Counted from the first letter of the stretch, positions 15,945 through 25,051 are shown. The stretch is DNA of 37,339 nucleotides from a bacterium (GCA_035308905.1 DATGFS010000051.1:1-37339); one strand, 5' to 3'. The notes: generated by a model from the letters alone, not told the origin. Translations and numbers: made by a program.

Positions 15945-15963
15945 TCCCGTCCCCCTCCCCTGT

Positions 15964-16680
15964 CTAAAGCAGCTTGGTGCCGTTCATCTGCAGCCTGAAC
16001 TGACAGTGCAGCCACTGCGCCGCCCGGCGGCACATCGCCATGCGGGGCAGGAAGATCTCGAAGTACTCCATCACCTGCGAGATCCGGGTATCGATCGTGA
16101 GCTCGAGCGTCACGCTGCGCGCCGGGGCGTCCACGCGCAGGAACGAGTGCTCGACGGCGTAGTTCACCCGATCGTGGATGTCGAACGTGGTCGGGTCGGG
16201 GTTGCGCACGCGGGTCCGGTGCACGTCCGACTTGTCGGCGATGATCAGCGCCGCGCACACGTCGCTCACGGGCTCGCCGGTCAGTTCCTCGTGGTTGCCG
16301 ATCGCCCCCATCACCACCGCCATGTCCAGCGGGTCCATTCCGAGCCGCGTCAGGATGCGGCTCGCCAGCAGCGCGCCGGTGGCCTCGTGGCCCACGCGGC
16401 CCACGAGGTTGCCGATGTCGTGCAGGTATCCGGCGATCGCCGCGAGCTGGACCAGGCGCTCGTCGTCGTCGAGGCGTCGCAGGATGTTGCCGGCGATGTT
16501 GGAGACCAGCGTGGCGTGCCTGAAGCCGTGCTCCGTATAGCCGATCGCCCCGGTATACTCGTTGGCCTTCGTCAGATAGGCTTCGACCTCGGAGTCGCGC
16601 TTCACGTCGTCGAGGACGATCGGCCGCCGCCCCGGGGCGCTGGGGACCGCCGGGCCCGCGCCCGGCGCCGGTTCCGGCAT
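15964..16680 (-). CDS. HD-domain phosphohydrolase
   Basis: This 238-residue protein has a metal-dependent HD domain (about 48-170) with H55 (GFRHATLVS), H87-D88 (GYLHDIGN), a third His in GNHEE and a final Asp in IADKSD. The C-terminal 70 residues are unlike other HD families I can name. Such HD proteins are often found next to yajC and tgt in Gram-positive-like lineages; the substrate (nucleotide, RNA end or other) is unknown. It starts 3 nt after yajC ends. Confidence 0.85.
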   Translation of the reverse strand: MPEPAPGAGPAVPSAPGRRPIVLDDVKRDSEVEAYLTKANEYTGAIGYTEHGFRHATLVSNIAGNILRRLDDDERLVQLAAIAGYLHDIGNLVGRVGHEATGALLASRILTRLGMDPLDMAVVMGAIGNHEELTGEPVSDVCAALIIADKSDVHRTRVRNPDPTTFDIHDRVNYAVEHSFLRVDAPARSVTLELTIDTRISQVMEYFEIFLPRMAMCRRAAQWLHCQFRLQMNGTKLL

Positions 16681-16683
16681 GCC

Positions 16684-17010
16684 CTAGGAGCCGGCCGCCG
16701 CGCCCTTGTTGACGACGGACTGCACCGCCGTCCGGTCCGCCTGCACGCGCACGTTCTGCGCCAGTTCGAGCAGGACCCGGTTGTCCCTGAGCTCCACGAT
16801 CACGCCGTACAGTCCTCCACGCGTCAGCACCCGATCGCCTTTCTTGAGGCGCCCCAGCATCTCGCGGTGGCGGCGCTGCTGCGTCTGCTGGGGGCGGATC
16901 GCGATGAAATAGAAGACCGCAAAGATGACCACCAACGGCATCAACTGCGCGATCTGCTGGCTGGTCACCCCCGAGGCCTCCCCTGCTGCGGTTCCGACGG
17001 CGCGCGACAC
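16684..17010 (-). CDS. yajC: Preprotein translocase accessory subunit YajC
   Basis: This 108-residue protein has one membrane segment (about 22-40, ending FIAIRPQQ), the signature of YajC, then a cytoplasmic domain with LKKGDRVLTRGGLYGVI. It joins SecDF-YidC near the Sec channel. It lies 40 nt behind tgt, the classical tgt-yajC order; secD and secF do not follow here. Confidence 0.93.
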   Translation of the reverse strand: MSRAVGTAAGEASGVTSQQIAQLMPLVVIFAVFYFIAIRPQQTQQRRHREMLGRLKKGDRVLTRGGLYGVIVELRDNRVLLELAQNVRVQADRTAVQSVVNKGAAAGS

Positions 17011-17050
17011 GCCTTCTGCGGTTCGCCGGGCCTTCCCTGTCTGACCTATC

Positions 17051-18163
17051 CTACCATGCGGTCTTATAGCGGGCGAGCGCCGCCTCGCTCCACGCCGCGA
17101 ACCGGTCTTCGAGAATCGAGTCGCGCATTGCCGCGACGAGACGCGCCATGAACGCGATGTTGTGAAGGCTCACTAGGCGCGGCCCGAGCATCTCCCCGGC
17201 CTTGAACAGATGGCGAAGGTACGCGCGCGTGTACCCGCGGCACGCCGGGCACGGGCAGCCGTCCTCGAGCGGCGTGAGATCGGCCGCGTGCGCCGCGTTG
17301 TGCAGCTGCAGGCGTCCGTCCGCGGTGAGGGCGACGCCCGTCCGCCCGACGCGCGTCGGAAGCACGCAGTCGAACATATCGACCCCGCGCCGCACCGCTT
17401 CGACGCTGCTCGGCGGCACGCCGACCCCCATCAGGTACCGGGGCAGATCCGAGGGGAGCCGCCCCGTCACCGCGGCCAGCAGGTCATACGTCATCGTGCG
17501 CGGCTCGCCGACCGACAGTCCACCGATCGCGTAGCCGGCGAACTCGAGGCCGGCGATCTCGTCCGCCGCGCGGCGGCGCGATCCCGCGTCGAACCCGCCC
17601 TGGACGATCCCGAACAGCGCCTGATCGGGCCGCCGGTGGGCGTCCCGAGACCGGCGGGCCCATACGGCGGTCCGGCGTTCGGCCTCCTCTACGGCGGAGG
17701 GGGGCGCCGGGTAGCCGAGGCAGACGTCGAGCGGCATGATGATGTCCGCGCCCAGCCGTCCCTCCAGATCGACCACGCTCTCCGGCGTTAGGTGGATCTC
17801 GCGCCCTTCGACGGGAGACCGGAACGTCACGCCTTCGTCGGAGACCCGGCGCAGATGGGCGAGGCTGAACACCTGGTAGCCGCCGCTGTCCGTAAGGATC
17901 GGCCCGTCCCAATGCATGAACCGGTGCAGGCCGCCGGCCCGCTCGATCAGGTCGATCCCCGGCCGCAGCATCAAATGGAAAGTGTTCGCGAGCACGATCT
18001 GCGCCCCGGCGCCGCGGACTTCTTCGGGCGTGAGGCCGCGGACCGTGCCGTGCGTGCCGACCGGCATGAAGGCCGGGGTCTCGACGGGACCGTGCGGCGT
18101 GTGGAGCAGGCCGGCGCGCGCGCCCGTCGCGGAATCGGTGTGCACGACCTCGAACCGGAACAT
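17051..18163 (-). CDS. tgt: tRNA-guanine(34) transglycosylase
   Basis: This 370-residue enzyme exchanges G34 of GUN-anticodon tRNAs for preQ1. Catalytic residues are D92 (LTDSGGYQVFS) and the nucleophile D265 (FDCVLPTR). The zinc site is C303, C305, C308 and H334. The ATG at 18163 fits the family N-terminus (FRFEVVHTD); longer frames upstream are not needed. queA, the next enzyme of the pathway, lies 800 nt away on the same strand but in another transcript. Confidence 0.96.
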   Translation of the reverse strand: MFRFEVVHTDSATGARAGLLHTPHGPVETPAFMPVGTHGTVRGLTPEEVRGAGAQIVLANTFHLMLRPGIDLIERAGGLHRFMHWDGPILTDSGGYQVFSLAHLRRVSDEGVTFRSPVEGREIHLTPESVVDLEGRLGADIIMPLDVCLGYPAPPSAVEEAERRTAVWARRSRDAHRRPDQALFGIVQGGFDAGSRRRAADEIAGLEFAGYAIGGLSVGEPRTMTYDLLAAVTGRLPSDLPRYLMGVGVPPSSVEAVRRGVDMFDCVLPTRVGRTGVALTADGRLQLHNAAHAADLTPLEDGCPCPACRGYTRAYLRHLFKAGEMLGPRLVSLHNIAFMARLVAAMRDSILEDRFAAWSEAALARYKTAW

Positions 18164-18173
18164 CGCGCGTGGA

Positions 18174-18179
18174 AGTATA
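18174..18179 (-). promoter_or_regulatory. Possible -10 box of the tgt run
   Basis: TATACT on the minus strand lies 10 nt before the tgt ATG, and no ribosome-binding site follows. This fits a leaderless transcript. No -35 box is clear. Confidence 0.35.
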
Positions 18180-18224
18180 GCATCTCTCGCCCATCTCGAA
18201 TTTGCGGCGGGGAGCTTCGGCCGC

Positions 18225-18253
18225 TTGAGCCGGTCCGCTCCGTCCGTTAGAAT
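18225..18253 (+). promoter_or_regulatory. Promoter of the Ala/Pro-rich unknown gene
   Basis: TTGAGC (18225-18230) and TAGAAT (18248-18253) are 17 bp apart, a good housekeeping-type promoter divergent from tgt. Confidence 0.6.
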
Positions 18254-18301
18254 CGCGTCGGGCGAGGCAGTATGACTCGCGTCATGATCGGGGAGCGTGC
18301 G

Positions 18302-18841
18302 ATGGCCGACGAGATGAGCCGTGAGGAGAAGATCGCCGCCGCGAAAGCCAAAGCGGAGGCGATGAAGGCGCAGCGCGCGGCCCAGGCCGCAACACCCGGC
18401 GCGTCTGGCTCCCCGGCCGCTCCCGCCGGTCCGTCGGCGCCCGCGGCGCCCGGTGGCGCGGCGCCCGCGGCGGCGCGTCCCGCCGCCCCCGCCAAGCCCG
18501 CGCCCGCCACCCCTGCCCTCGCCACCTCCGACAATCCCGGCGGACAACCCGTCGTCGCGCCGCAGAACGCGAAGATCCAGGCGCTCGGCACGATCAACCA
18601 GAGCGTCGAGCTGCGGGCCGACGCTACGGAGGACCAAAACATCCGCCGGCTGCTCGGCGGCATCGGCGCCTATCGCAACCCGCTCCGCAACGCCTGGCAG
18701 GTGGACTACCGGTACTATGCCGAGGCGGTCAAGCGGCTCACCGCGGCGGGCTACCAGATCGAAGGCAAGGATTACCTCGGACGGTCGCTCGAACAGTGGG
18801 CGCCGGCGCGCCGAGGATGGACGCGGATTGCCCCGAAGTAA
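18302..18841 (+). CDS. Ala/Pro-rich protein with conserved-looking C-terminal domain, unknown
   Basis: I do not recognise this 179-residue protein. It starts with a charged helix (MSREEKIAAAKAKAEAMKAQ), then has about 55 residues of Ala/Pro linker. A compact C-terminal part (about 90-179) follows, rich in aromatic residues: NIRRLLGGIGAYRNPLRNAWQVDYRYYAEAVKRL. The layout, a helical anchor and a flexible tether to a folded end, resembles accessory subunits of membrane or respiratory complexes, but no family is shown. The ATG at 18302 has GGGGAG upstream; an ATG at 18272 is in frame too. Confidence 0.65.
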   Translation: MADEMSREEKIAAAKAKAEAMKAQRAAQAATPGASGSPAAPAGPSAPAAPGGAAPAAARPAAPAKPAPATPALATSDNPGGQPVVAPQNAKIQALGTINQSVELRADATEDQNIRRLLGGIGAYRNPLRNAWQVDYRYYAEAVKRLTAAGYQIEGKDYLGRSLEQWAPARRGWTRIAPK

Positions 18842-18936
18842 GGCGACCGCGACGGCGGGAGCTGTCGCAACCGGCGCGTCGTCGGGGCCGTTCCTTCAGC
18901 GGCGGCTGAGATCCGAACCGTGATCGCGCCCCGGTA

Positions 18937-19962
18937 TCAGAGGATCAGCATCGCGTCTCCAAAGCTGTAGAACCGGTACCTCAGGCGGATCGCTTCCGCG
19001 TAGGCGGCGAGGATCCGCTCGCGCCCGGCGAAGGCACTCACGAGCATCAACAGCGTCGTCCGCGGGAGATGGAAGTTCGTGATCAGCGCGTCCGTCGCGC
19101 GGAAGCGGAACCCGGGCGTGATGAACAGCCCGGTGCTGCCCCCTCCCGCCGTGACCGTCCCCGCGTCGCCCGCGATCGACTCGAGCGTCCGCACCACCGT
19201 CGTGCCGACGACGACCACCCGGCCGCCCGCCGCCCGCGCGCCGTTGATCGCCGCCGCCGCCTCCGCGCTCAGCTCGTAGTCCTCGGCCTCCATCCGGTGC
19301 CGCGTCACGTCGTCGACCTCGACGCCGCGGAAGGTGCCGAGTCCGACGTGCAGCGTCACGAACGCGACGCGCACGCCGCGCGAGCGGACCGCATCGAGCA
19401 GCGCCGGCGTGAAGTGGAGACCCGCCGTCGGGGCGGCGACCGCCCCCTCGCGCTCGGCGTACACGGTCTGGTAATCCGCGGGATCGTCGAGCGGCCGTTC
19501 GATGTACGGCGGTACCGGGAGCTCCCCGGCCCGTTCCAGCGCCGCTCGAAGATCGCCCGCATGATGCAGCGTAACAAGGCGCGTACCCTGCTCGGTCGGT
19601 TCGCCGATCGTGACCTCAATCGCCCCGCCGCCGAAGGAGAGGCGCGTTCCGGGCCGGAGACGCTTTCCGGGCCGCACCAGCGCTTCCCAGCGGCCGTCCG
19701 CGGGCTTCAATAGAAGAACCTCGACCGCGCCGCCCGTCGCCCGTCGGCCCCGCAGCCGGACCGGCAGCACCTTCGTGTCGTTCAGCACCAGCGCGTCGCC
19801 GGGGCGAAGATACTCGGGGAGATCCCGAAAGATGCGGTGCTCGAGCGCGCCGGTGTCCCGGCGCAGCACCAGGAGACGCGAACTGTCGCGGGGGCGGGCC
19901 GGCGCCTGCGCGATGAGCTCGCGCGGGAGATCGTAATCGAAATCGGGGAGCCGGAGGCTCAG
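18937..19962 (-). CDS. queA: S-adenosylmethionine:tRNA ribosyltransferase-isomerase
   Basis: This enzyme transfers the ribosyl part of SAM to preQ1 in tRNA to give epoxyqueuosine. The N-terminal family motif PDFDYDLPRELIAQAP lies upstream of any ATG, GTG or TTG in this frame. The frame is closed by the TAG of the preceding spoIID gene, and only a CTG at 19962 gives the usual start (SLRLPDFDYDLP) and length (341 aa). Later landmarks include GDALVLNDTKVLPVRLRG, PTAGLHFTP and SYGD-like FYSFGDAMLI. The GTG at 19869 would delete 31 conserved residues. It is the last gene of the yebC-ruv run and meets the plus-strand gene at 18841 tail to tail. Confidence 0.92.
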   Translation of the reverse strand: MSLRLPDFDYDLPRELIAQAPARPRDSSRLLVLRRDTGALEHRIFRDLPEYLRPGDALVLNDTKVLPVRLRGRRATGGAVEVLLLKPADGRWEALVRPGKRLRPGTRLSFGGGAIEVTIGEPTEQGTRLVTLHHAGDLRAALERAGELPVPPYIERPLDDPADYQTVYAEREGAVAAPTAGLHFTPALLDAVRSRGVRVAFVTLHVGLGTFRGVEVDDVTRHRMEAEDYELSAEAAAAINGARAAGGRVVVVGTTVVRTLESIAGDAGTVTAGGGSTGLFITPGFRFRATDALITNFHLPRTTLLMLVSAFAGRERILAAYAEAIRLRYRFYSFGDAMLIL

Positions 19963-19995
19963 AGGCCGAACGCCTCGTCCGTCGCCGATGGGCGT

Positions 19996-21237
19996 CTAGT
20001 AGCGCGGTTCGATCGCCACGCCCGTGTAGTAGTACTTGAGGATCTGTTCGAACGTGAAGCCGTGAACCGCCATCGCGCGCGCCCCCCACTGGTCGAGACC
20101 GACGCCGTGGCCGGACCCCCGCCCGGTGAAGCCGGCCGCCGCGCCCTGCCGCGCGACGGTGAACATCGTGCTGCGCAGCACGCTCGCGCCGACAAGGAGG
20201 CGGAACCGGTTCGCGTTCATCTCCTGGGCCCGCCCGTCGCGGCCCCGCAGCAGCACCGTGACGACGCGGCCCCACGGCGTAACGCGGCCCGGAGCGACCT
20301 CGTCGAGGCCGGTGAGATCCGCGCCTCCGCGGCGGAGAGCGGCCTCGATCCCCGCCAGCGGCAGCATGGTGCTCCAGGCCACGCCGGGCGCGTCCAGCGC
20401 GTACGGATCCGGCACCCCCCGCAGGTATGGGTACAGCGTGCCCCACACGTTCTCGCTATCCTCGGTATGGCCGCCTGAGTTCGAGTGGTAGGCCGCGAAG
20501 ATCGGCCGGCCGTCGTAGGTGAGGACGAGCCCACGGGTCGCGTCCACCGCCGCCGTCGCGGCCGGATCCTCGACCCCGGCGCCGAGGTAGACCTGCGCGT
20601 CCGTTGTCGCCGGAAGATCGAAGCCGGCATCCGCGGGCGAGGCGCCCTGGGCGGTTGGGTGCGCGACCATCCGCTGCACCGCGAGTGTGCGGGCGGCCAC
20701 CGCCTGCGCGCGGACGGCCTCCGGCGGCCAGCGCGGGTCCACCTCGCCTTTGATCACCCCGTACAAATAGGACTCGAGGTCGAGGACGTTCACGACCGTG
20801 ACCTGACCCGCGGGCGTGCGCCGCAGCTCGAGCGCCCCGCGATACGGGCGCCCGTCCGCCCGCAGCAGACCGTGTTGCGCCGTCAGACGGACGGCCGGAC
20901 CCAAGGGGGTGCCGGAGAGATCGAGTCCGGCGCTGCCGCCGGCGGTCGCGATCCAGGCCGTGCCGCCCGGCGGCTGCGGCAGCACAACCGGTACAGGCGC
21001 CGTAAGCATCGACACCGACACATCTTCGGCGGTGACCGGACCGTCCGCGCTGATTTGGACCGAGGGACGATCGACCAGGATGCCGACGCGGATAACGAGC
21101 GATTCGGTCCCGCCCGCGGGCAGGAGGCCGGGCGAGGCCGCCGCCGCACAGCACCCCACGACGCCGGCGAGGGCGCCAGCCAGGATCACCCGGAGCGGCC
21201 GTCGCCGCCGCCCCCGCGGCCGGAGCGCGCCGTTCAT
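19996..21237 (-). CDS. spoIID: SpoIID/LytB-domain protein
   Basis: This 413-residue protein has an N-terminal membrane segment or signal (about 17-38) and a SpoIID domain with VNVLDLESYLYGVIKGEV, AQAVAARTLAV, AAYHSNSGGHTEDSENVWG and GRGSGHGVGLDQWGARAMA. SpoIID cleaves peptidoglycan glycan strands as a lytic transglycosylase. In non-sporulating bacteria its relatives act in cell wall remodelling, so the gene does not show sporulation. The ATG overlaps the DUF2905 stop (ATGA). Confidence 0.9.
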   Translation of the reverse strand: MNGALRPRGRRRRPLRVILAGALAGVVGCCAAAASPGLLPAGGTESLVIRVGILVDRPSVQISADGPVTAEDVSVSMLTAPVPVVLPQPPGGTAWIATAGGSAGLDLSGTPLGPAVRLTAQHGLLRADGRPYRGALELRRTPAGQVTVVNVLDLESYLYGVIKGEVDPRWPPEAVRAQAVAARTLAVQRMVAHPTAQGASPADAGFDLPATTDAQVYLGAGVEDPAATAAVDATRGLVLTYDGRPIFAAYHSNSGGHTEDSENVWGTLYPYLRGVPDPYALDAPGVAWSTMLPLAGIEAALRRGGADLTGLDEVAPGRVTPWGRVVTVLLRGRDGRAQEMNANRFRLLVGASVLRSTMFTVARQGAAAGFTGRGSGHGVGLDQWGARAMAVHGFTFEQILKYYYTGVAIEPRY

Positions 21238-21449
21238 CGCCTGGCGAAGAGGAGGTTGAGAAGCAGCGTGAGGATGAGACTCACGAGCACGCTGCCGAGG
21301 ACCGGAACGTACAGCGTGAATCCCTTTCGCTGGATGTAGATGTCGCCGGGGAGCCGGGGCAGCATCCCCAGCAGCACAATCGCACCTCCCATAATGACGA
21401 GGAGGATGCCGAGTCCGATCAGCAGCCGGCCGATGGACGCGGGCGTCAC
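21234..21449 (-). CDS. DUF2905 small membrane protein
   Basis: This 71-residue protein has two membrane segments (about 8-29 and 47-67) joined by [19 protein letters not shown], the DUF2905 signature. Its function is unknown. It is commonly found next to ruvB, as here (4-nt overlaps on both sides). Confidence 0.9.
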   Translation of the reverse strand: MTPASIGRLLIGLGILLVIMGGAIVLLGMLPRLPGDIYIQRKGFTLYVPVLGSVLVSLILTLLLNLLFARR

Positions 21450-22519
21450 GAGAACAGCGCCCCCTGGCCGCGCGGGGCCGGCCCATGGTCCGCCGACGCG
21501 GCGAGTCCCAGATGGTCGCAGGCCTGCGGTGTGACGCGCCGGCCCGACGGCGTTCTCGTCAGAAAGCCGATCTTCAGGAGGTAGGGCTCGATCATCTCGA
21601 CGATGCTGTCGACCTCTTCGTTGAGCGTCGCCGCGAGCGCGTCCACGCCGACCGGGCCGCCGCCGTAGACCTGGACGACGGTGCGCAGCAGCTCGCGGTC
21701 CTGCGCGTCGAGCCCGATCGGATCCACGCCCTCGAACTCGAGCGCCTCCTTGGCGACCTCAAGCGTGATCGTGCCCTCGGCGCGGACCTGGGCGTAGTCG
21801 CGCACCCGGCGCAGCAGCCGGTTCGCGATCCGCGGCGTCCCGCGCGACCGGCGCGCGATCTCCTCCGCGCCGTCGTCGGCGACCGTGACGGCCAGGATGG
21901 ACGCCGACCGGCGCACGACCTTGGCGAGGTCATCGACCGGATAGAAGTCGAGGTGCTGCGTGATGCCGAAGCGGTCGCGCAGCGGCGACGAGAGCAGGCC
22001 CGCGCGGGTCGTCGCGCCGACCAGCGTGAACGGCCGCAGCGTGTAGCGCAGCGTGCGCGCGTGCGCGCCCTTCTCGATCACGAAGTTGACGCAGAAATCC
22101 TCCATCGCGGGATAAAGAAACTCCTCGACCGTCCGCGGCAGCCGGTGGATCTCGTCGATGAACAGTACGTCGCCGGCGTCGAGGTTGGTGAGGATCCCCA
22201 TGAGGTCGCCGCCCCGCTCGAGCGCGGGCCCCGAGGTGGTGACGATCTTCGTTTTCATCTCGGCGGCGATGACGTTGGCGAACGTCGTCTTGCCGAGGCC
22301 CGGCGGCCCGTGCAGCAGCACGTGATCGAGCGCTTCGCCCCTGTCGCGGGCCGCCCGGATGCTGATGGAAAGCCCCGTGATGACGCGGGCCTGTCCGATG
22401 CACTCCTCGAGACGCTTCGGCCGGAGGCTGCGGATGAACTGCTCGTCCTCGACGGCCCCCCGCTCGGGCGGCGGCTCGCCGCCCCCGCCCGCCGGCCCGA
22501 TGGTGCGCTCCCGCGTCAT
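21446..22519 (-). CDS. ruvB: Holliday junction branch migration ATPase RuvB
   Basis: This 357-residue AAA+ motor has Walker [10 protein letters not shown] (71-79), Walker [11 protein letters not shown], the sensor-1 region [19 protein letters not shown] and a C-terminal winged helix (GLLKIGFL-type, [14 protein letters not shown]). Hexamers pump DNA through RuvA-bound Holliday junctions. It overlaps ruvA by 4 nt. The N-terminal 22 residues are a Gly/Pro-rich extension. Confidence 0.96.
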   Translation of the reverse strand: MTRERTIGPAGGGGEPPPERGAVEDEQFIRSLRPKRLEECIGQARVITGLSISIRAARDRGEALDHVLLHGPPGLGKTTFANVIAAEMKTKIVTTSGPALERGGDLMGILTNLDAGDVLFIDEIHRLPRTVEEFLYPAMEDFCVNFVIEKGAHARTLRYTLRPFTLVGATTRAGLLSSPLRDRFGITQHLDFYPVDDLAKVVRRSASILAVTVADDGAEEIARRSRGTPRIANRLLRRVRDYAQVRAEGTITLEVAKEALEFEGVDPIGLDAQDRELLRTVVQVYGGGPVGVDALAATLNEEVDSIVEMIEPYLLKIGFLTRTPSGRRVTPQACDHLGLAASADHGPAPRGQGALFS

Positions 22520-23172
22520 GCGGGCGAGCCCGTCTTCGCGGACCGGTCCGATCCGCGCTCCACGCGGTAGACTTCCTGCAAGAGCGCTTCCGCGGACGCG
22601 ATCGCGCCGTTCCGCCGCAGCGCGTCGGCCACCATGCGCCGGGCCTCGGCGGCGCGATAGCCGAGCTGCCGCGTCAGCACGTCGACGACTTCGTCCTGGA
22701 AGTCCGCAGGCGCGGCCTCAGGCTCCGCGGGCGCGTCCGTGCGGAGGAGCGCGTACTTGCCCATTTTCCCGTGCAGCGCCGCGACGATCTTCTCCGCGGT
22801 GCGCGCGCCGACGCCCGGCAGCTTCTGCAGAAAGCCGATATCCTTGCGCTCCACGGCGTCGGCCACCCGCTCGATCGGATGCGCCAGCGCCTTCATCGCC
22901 TTCGTCGGCCCGACGCCGTCGACGGTAATGAACCGCTCGAAGAACTCCTGCTCGACCTCGCGTAGAAATCCCACCAGCAGCGGACGCGGCTGGTTCGTGC
23001 TGACGTGGTACGAGATATGCAGCTCCACGGTCTCGTCGAGACGGTGCGGATCGGCGCGCAGCAGGTCGCGCAGGAACGCCGGGAGGTGGACCTCGTAGCC
23101 GACGCCGGCGCAGTCGATGACCAGCATCTCCTCGGTACGGCGCATCACCCGGCCGCGCAGCAGCGCGATCAT
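22516..23172 (-). CDS. ruvA: Holliday junction binding protein RuvA
   Basis: This 218-residue protein has an OB fold (1-65, [18 protein letters not shown]), two helix-hairpin-helix motifs ([26 protein letters not shown]) and a C-terminal RuvB-binding domain after an acidic linker. It overlaps ruvC and ruvB by 4 nt each. Confidence 0.95.
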   Translation of the reverse strand: MIALLRGRVMRRTEEMLVIDCAGVGYEVHLPAFLRDLLRADPHRLDETVELHISYHVSTNQPRPLLVGFLREVEQEFFERFITVDGVGPTKAMKALAHPIERVADAVERKDIGFLQKLPGVGARTAEKIVAALHGKMGKYALLRTDAPAEPEAAPADFQDEVVDVLTRQLGYRAAEARRMVADALRRNGAIASAEALLQEVYRVERGSDRSAKTGSPA

Positions 23173-23660
23173 GCCGGCGTCCTCAGCGGCACGCCGCGGC
23201 GGGAGAGCGCCACCAAGGCCAGCGCCAGCGCGTCGCCGACGTGGCTGACCGGCTCCCGGTCGAGAGTCAGCAGCGCGCGCACCATCCGCTGGATCTGGCG
23301 CTTGTCGGCGCGCCCGGAGGTGACGAGGGCGCGCTTCACCGCGGCCGGGGGAATCGTCTCCACGGGGATGCGCCGCTCAGAGGCGGCGACGCTGATCACG
23401 CCGCAGACATGGCCGATGAGAATGCCGGTGCGGGGAAAGGCGGGATGCGCGAAGACGTCTTCGAGCGCGATCGCGCCGGGCCGCCACTCCGCGAGGACTT
23501 CGCGGAGCCCGACGTAGAGCTCCGCCAGGCGCTCGCTCAGCGGCGCGCGGGGGTCGGTGCGGATCACCCCGGCCTCGGCGACGCGAAGCGCGGGCCCGGC
23601 CGTCTCGATCATACCGTAACCCGTCAGATGAAGTCCTGGATCGAGGCCGAGCATCCGCAC
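23169..23660 (-). CDS. ruvC: Holliday junction resolvase RuvC
   Basis: This 163-residue endonuclease cuts Holliday junctions. The acidic site is D7 (MLGLDPG), E67 (IALEDVFA) and D143. The position that is Asp in E. coli is H140, as in Thermus RuvC, so activity is expected. The GTG at 23660 gives the family N-terminus MRMLGLDPG; longer upstream frames are not needed. Confidence 0.93.
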   Translation of the reverse strand: MRMLGLDPGLHLTGYGMIETAGPALRVAEAGVIRTDPRAPLSERLAELYVGLREVLAEWRPGAIALEDVFAHPAFPRTGILIGHVCGVISVAASERRIPVETIPPAAVKRALVTSGRADKRQIQRMVRALLTLDREPVSHVGDALALALVALSRRGVPLRTPA

Positions 23661-23724
23661 AACGCCGCCGCGCCGAGGAGGCACAACGGCTCCGCGGCCC
23701 CCTGCCGGCCGGCGAGGCTGGGAA

Positions 23725-23759
23725 GCGAACACGAACCGGTGTTCGCCGGTGGCACCGGC
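23725..23759 (-). other. Two hairpins in the dinB-ruvC gap
   Basis: An 8-bp inverted repeat (23725-23732 with 23739-23746, 6-nt loop) is followed by a second (23745-23750 with 23754-23759). They lie in the 170-nt gap after the DinB-like gene and could end its transcript or structure the ruvC leader. Nothing else is seen in the gap. Confidence 0.35.
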
Positions 23760-23830
23760 CTTCCTGCGCGGGCTCGGCACGCCCGGCCGGCCTCCGGACG
23801 CCCCCATGACACGAAGCCCGCCCCGAGGGG

Positions 23831-24292
23831 TCAGCGAGCCGCGAAAACCGGCTTGATCCCCGCGATCCGAAGATAGATGGACAGTTGCCCGTTGTGGTAG
23901 AAGGTGTGCGGCACCGCAAACCCGACCACGACGCCCTGCGGCAGCTTGGCGCCCCACGGCGTCTCGACGATCTTGGCCGCTTCCTGATCCGTGAGCTTGG
24001 CCAATCCCGCGACGTAGCGCTCCCCACCCTGGCGGACCGCATCCAGGACCTGCGCCCTCGAGCGGAAGTTATCCGGCGGGAACGCGGTGACGCGCTCCCA
24101 CACGGTCTTGCCGATGTTATCGCTAAACATGACCGACGTGTTCGCGAGGTGCAGTGCGATCTCGCGGAACGACCGGGTGTCCAAGCCCTCGGGCTTGTCG
24201 TCCAGGCGTCCCTCGGGCATCAACTCGACGTTCTGCTGAACGGCGGTCCAGATCGCGCGGAATCCTGGTTCGATCGTCTCCCGTACCCCCAT
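23831..24292 (-). CDS. DinB-like (YfiT fold) metalloprotein
   Basis: This 153-residue four-helix-bundle protein has the three histidines expected for the metal site: one in LHLANTS and two in HTFYHNGQL. DinB/YfiT family members are often thiol-dependent transferases that use bacillithiol or mycothiol. This fits the BshB1-like gene in this genome, but the substrate is unknown. The ATG at 24292 follows a GGGGGTG; a GTG at 24301 is also possible. Confidence 0.85.
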   Translation of the reverse strand: MGVRETIEPGFRAIWTAVQQNVELMPEGRLDDKPEGLDTRSFREIALHLANTSVMFSDNIGKTVWERVTAFPPDNFRSRAQVLDAVRQGGERYVAGLAKLTDQEAAKIVETPWGAKLPQGVVVGFAVPHTFYHNGQLSIYLRIAGIKPVFAAR

Positions 24293-24316
24293 AAGGGACA
24301 CCCCCGTCTGTAATGG

Positions 24317-25051
24317 TCAGCCGACCTGCTGCAGTACCTCGTCCGGGATATCGAAATTGGCGTAGACGTGCTGCACGTCGTCGTGGTCCTCAAGCGCCTC
24401 CATGAGCCGCAGCACCTGCTGCGCCTCCTTGCCGCTCACCGGTACGGACGACTTCGGCACCATCGTGATCTCGGCCAGCGTCGGCTTCCAGCCGGCCTCC
24501 TCGAGCGCGCGCCGCACCTTCATAAAGTCCTCCGGCGCCGTCGTGATCTCGTACTCGCCGTCCGTCGTCTTGATGTCCTCCGCGTCGATCGCCCGCGTGA
24601 TGACCTCGTCCTCCGACGCGACCGTGCGGGGCAGCGTGATGAGCCCCTTCTTCTCGAACATCCACGCGACCGACGCGCCCATCGCACCGCCGGCCTTGGT
24701 CAAGATGTTGCGGACCTCGGAGGCGGTGCGGTTCTTATTGTCCGTGGCGACCTGCACGAGGAGCGCGACGCCGGCGGGCCCCATGCCCTCGTAGGTCATC
24801 TCTTCGTACACGGCGCCGTCGCCGCCGCCCGCCCCACGCGCCACCGCCCGCTGAATATTGTCGTTCGGCATGCTCGCTTCGCGGGCGCGCTCGATCGCAG
24901 ACCGGAGGCGCATGTTGTTGGCCGGGTCGCCGCCGCCGTCTTTCGCGGCGATGATGATCTCCCGCGCGAGCTTGCTGAAAATCTTGCCGCGCTGCTGGTC
25001 CACCTTGCCCTTCTTGATCTTGATGTTGTGCCACTTGGAATGTCCTGACAC
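24317..25051 (-). CDS. yebC: YebC/PmpR family protein (TACO1-like)
   Basis: This 244-residue protein has the family start SGHSKWHNIKIKKGKVDQQR, then MPNDNIQRAVARG and NRTASEVRNILTKAGG. Members act as transcription regulators or as factors that relieve ribosome stalling. The start is GTG with AGGGGG upstream. It is the first gene of the run to ruvCAB and has a clear promoter. Confidence 0.95.
   Translation of the reverse strand: MSGHSKWHNIKIKKGKVDQQRGKIFSKLAREIIIAAKDGGGDPANNMRLRSAIERAREASMPNDNIQRAVARGAGGGDGAVYEEMTYEGMGPAGVALLVQVATDNKNRTASEVRNILTKAGGAMGASVAWMFEKKGLITLPRTVASEDEVITRAIDAEDIKTTDGEYEITTAPEDFMKVRRALEEAGWKPTLAEITMVPKSSVPVSGKEAQQVLRLMEALEDHDDVQHVYANFDIPDEVLQQVG

Noticed and set aside
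19996-21237. SpoIID as evidence of endospore formation
   Set aside because: SpoIID-domain proteins are common in non-sporulating bacteria, and no other sporulation gene is in the window.
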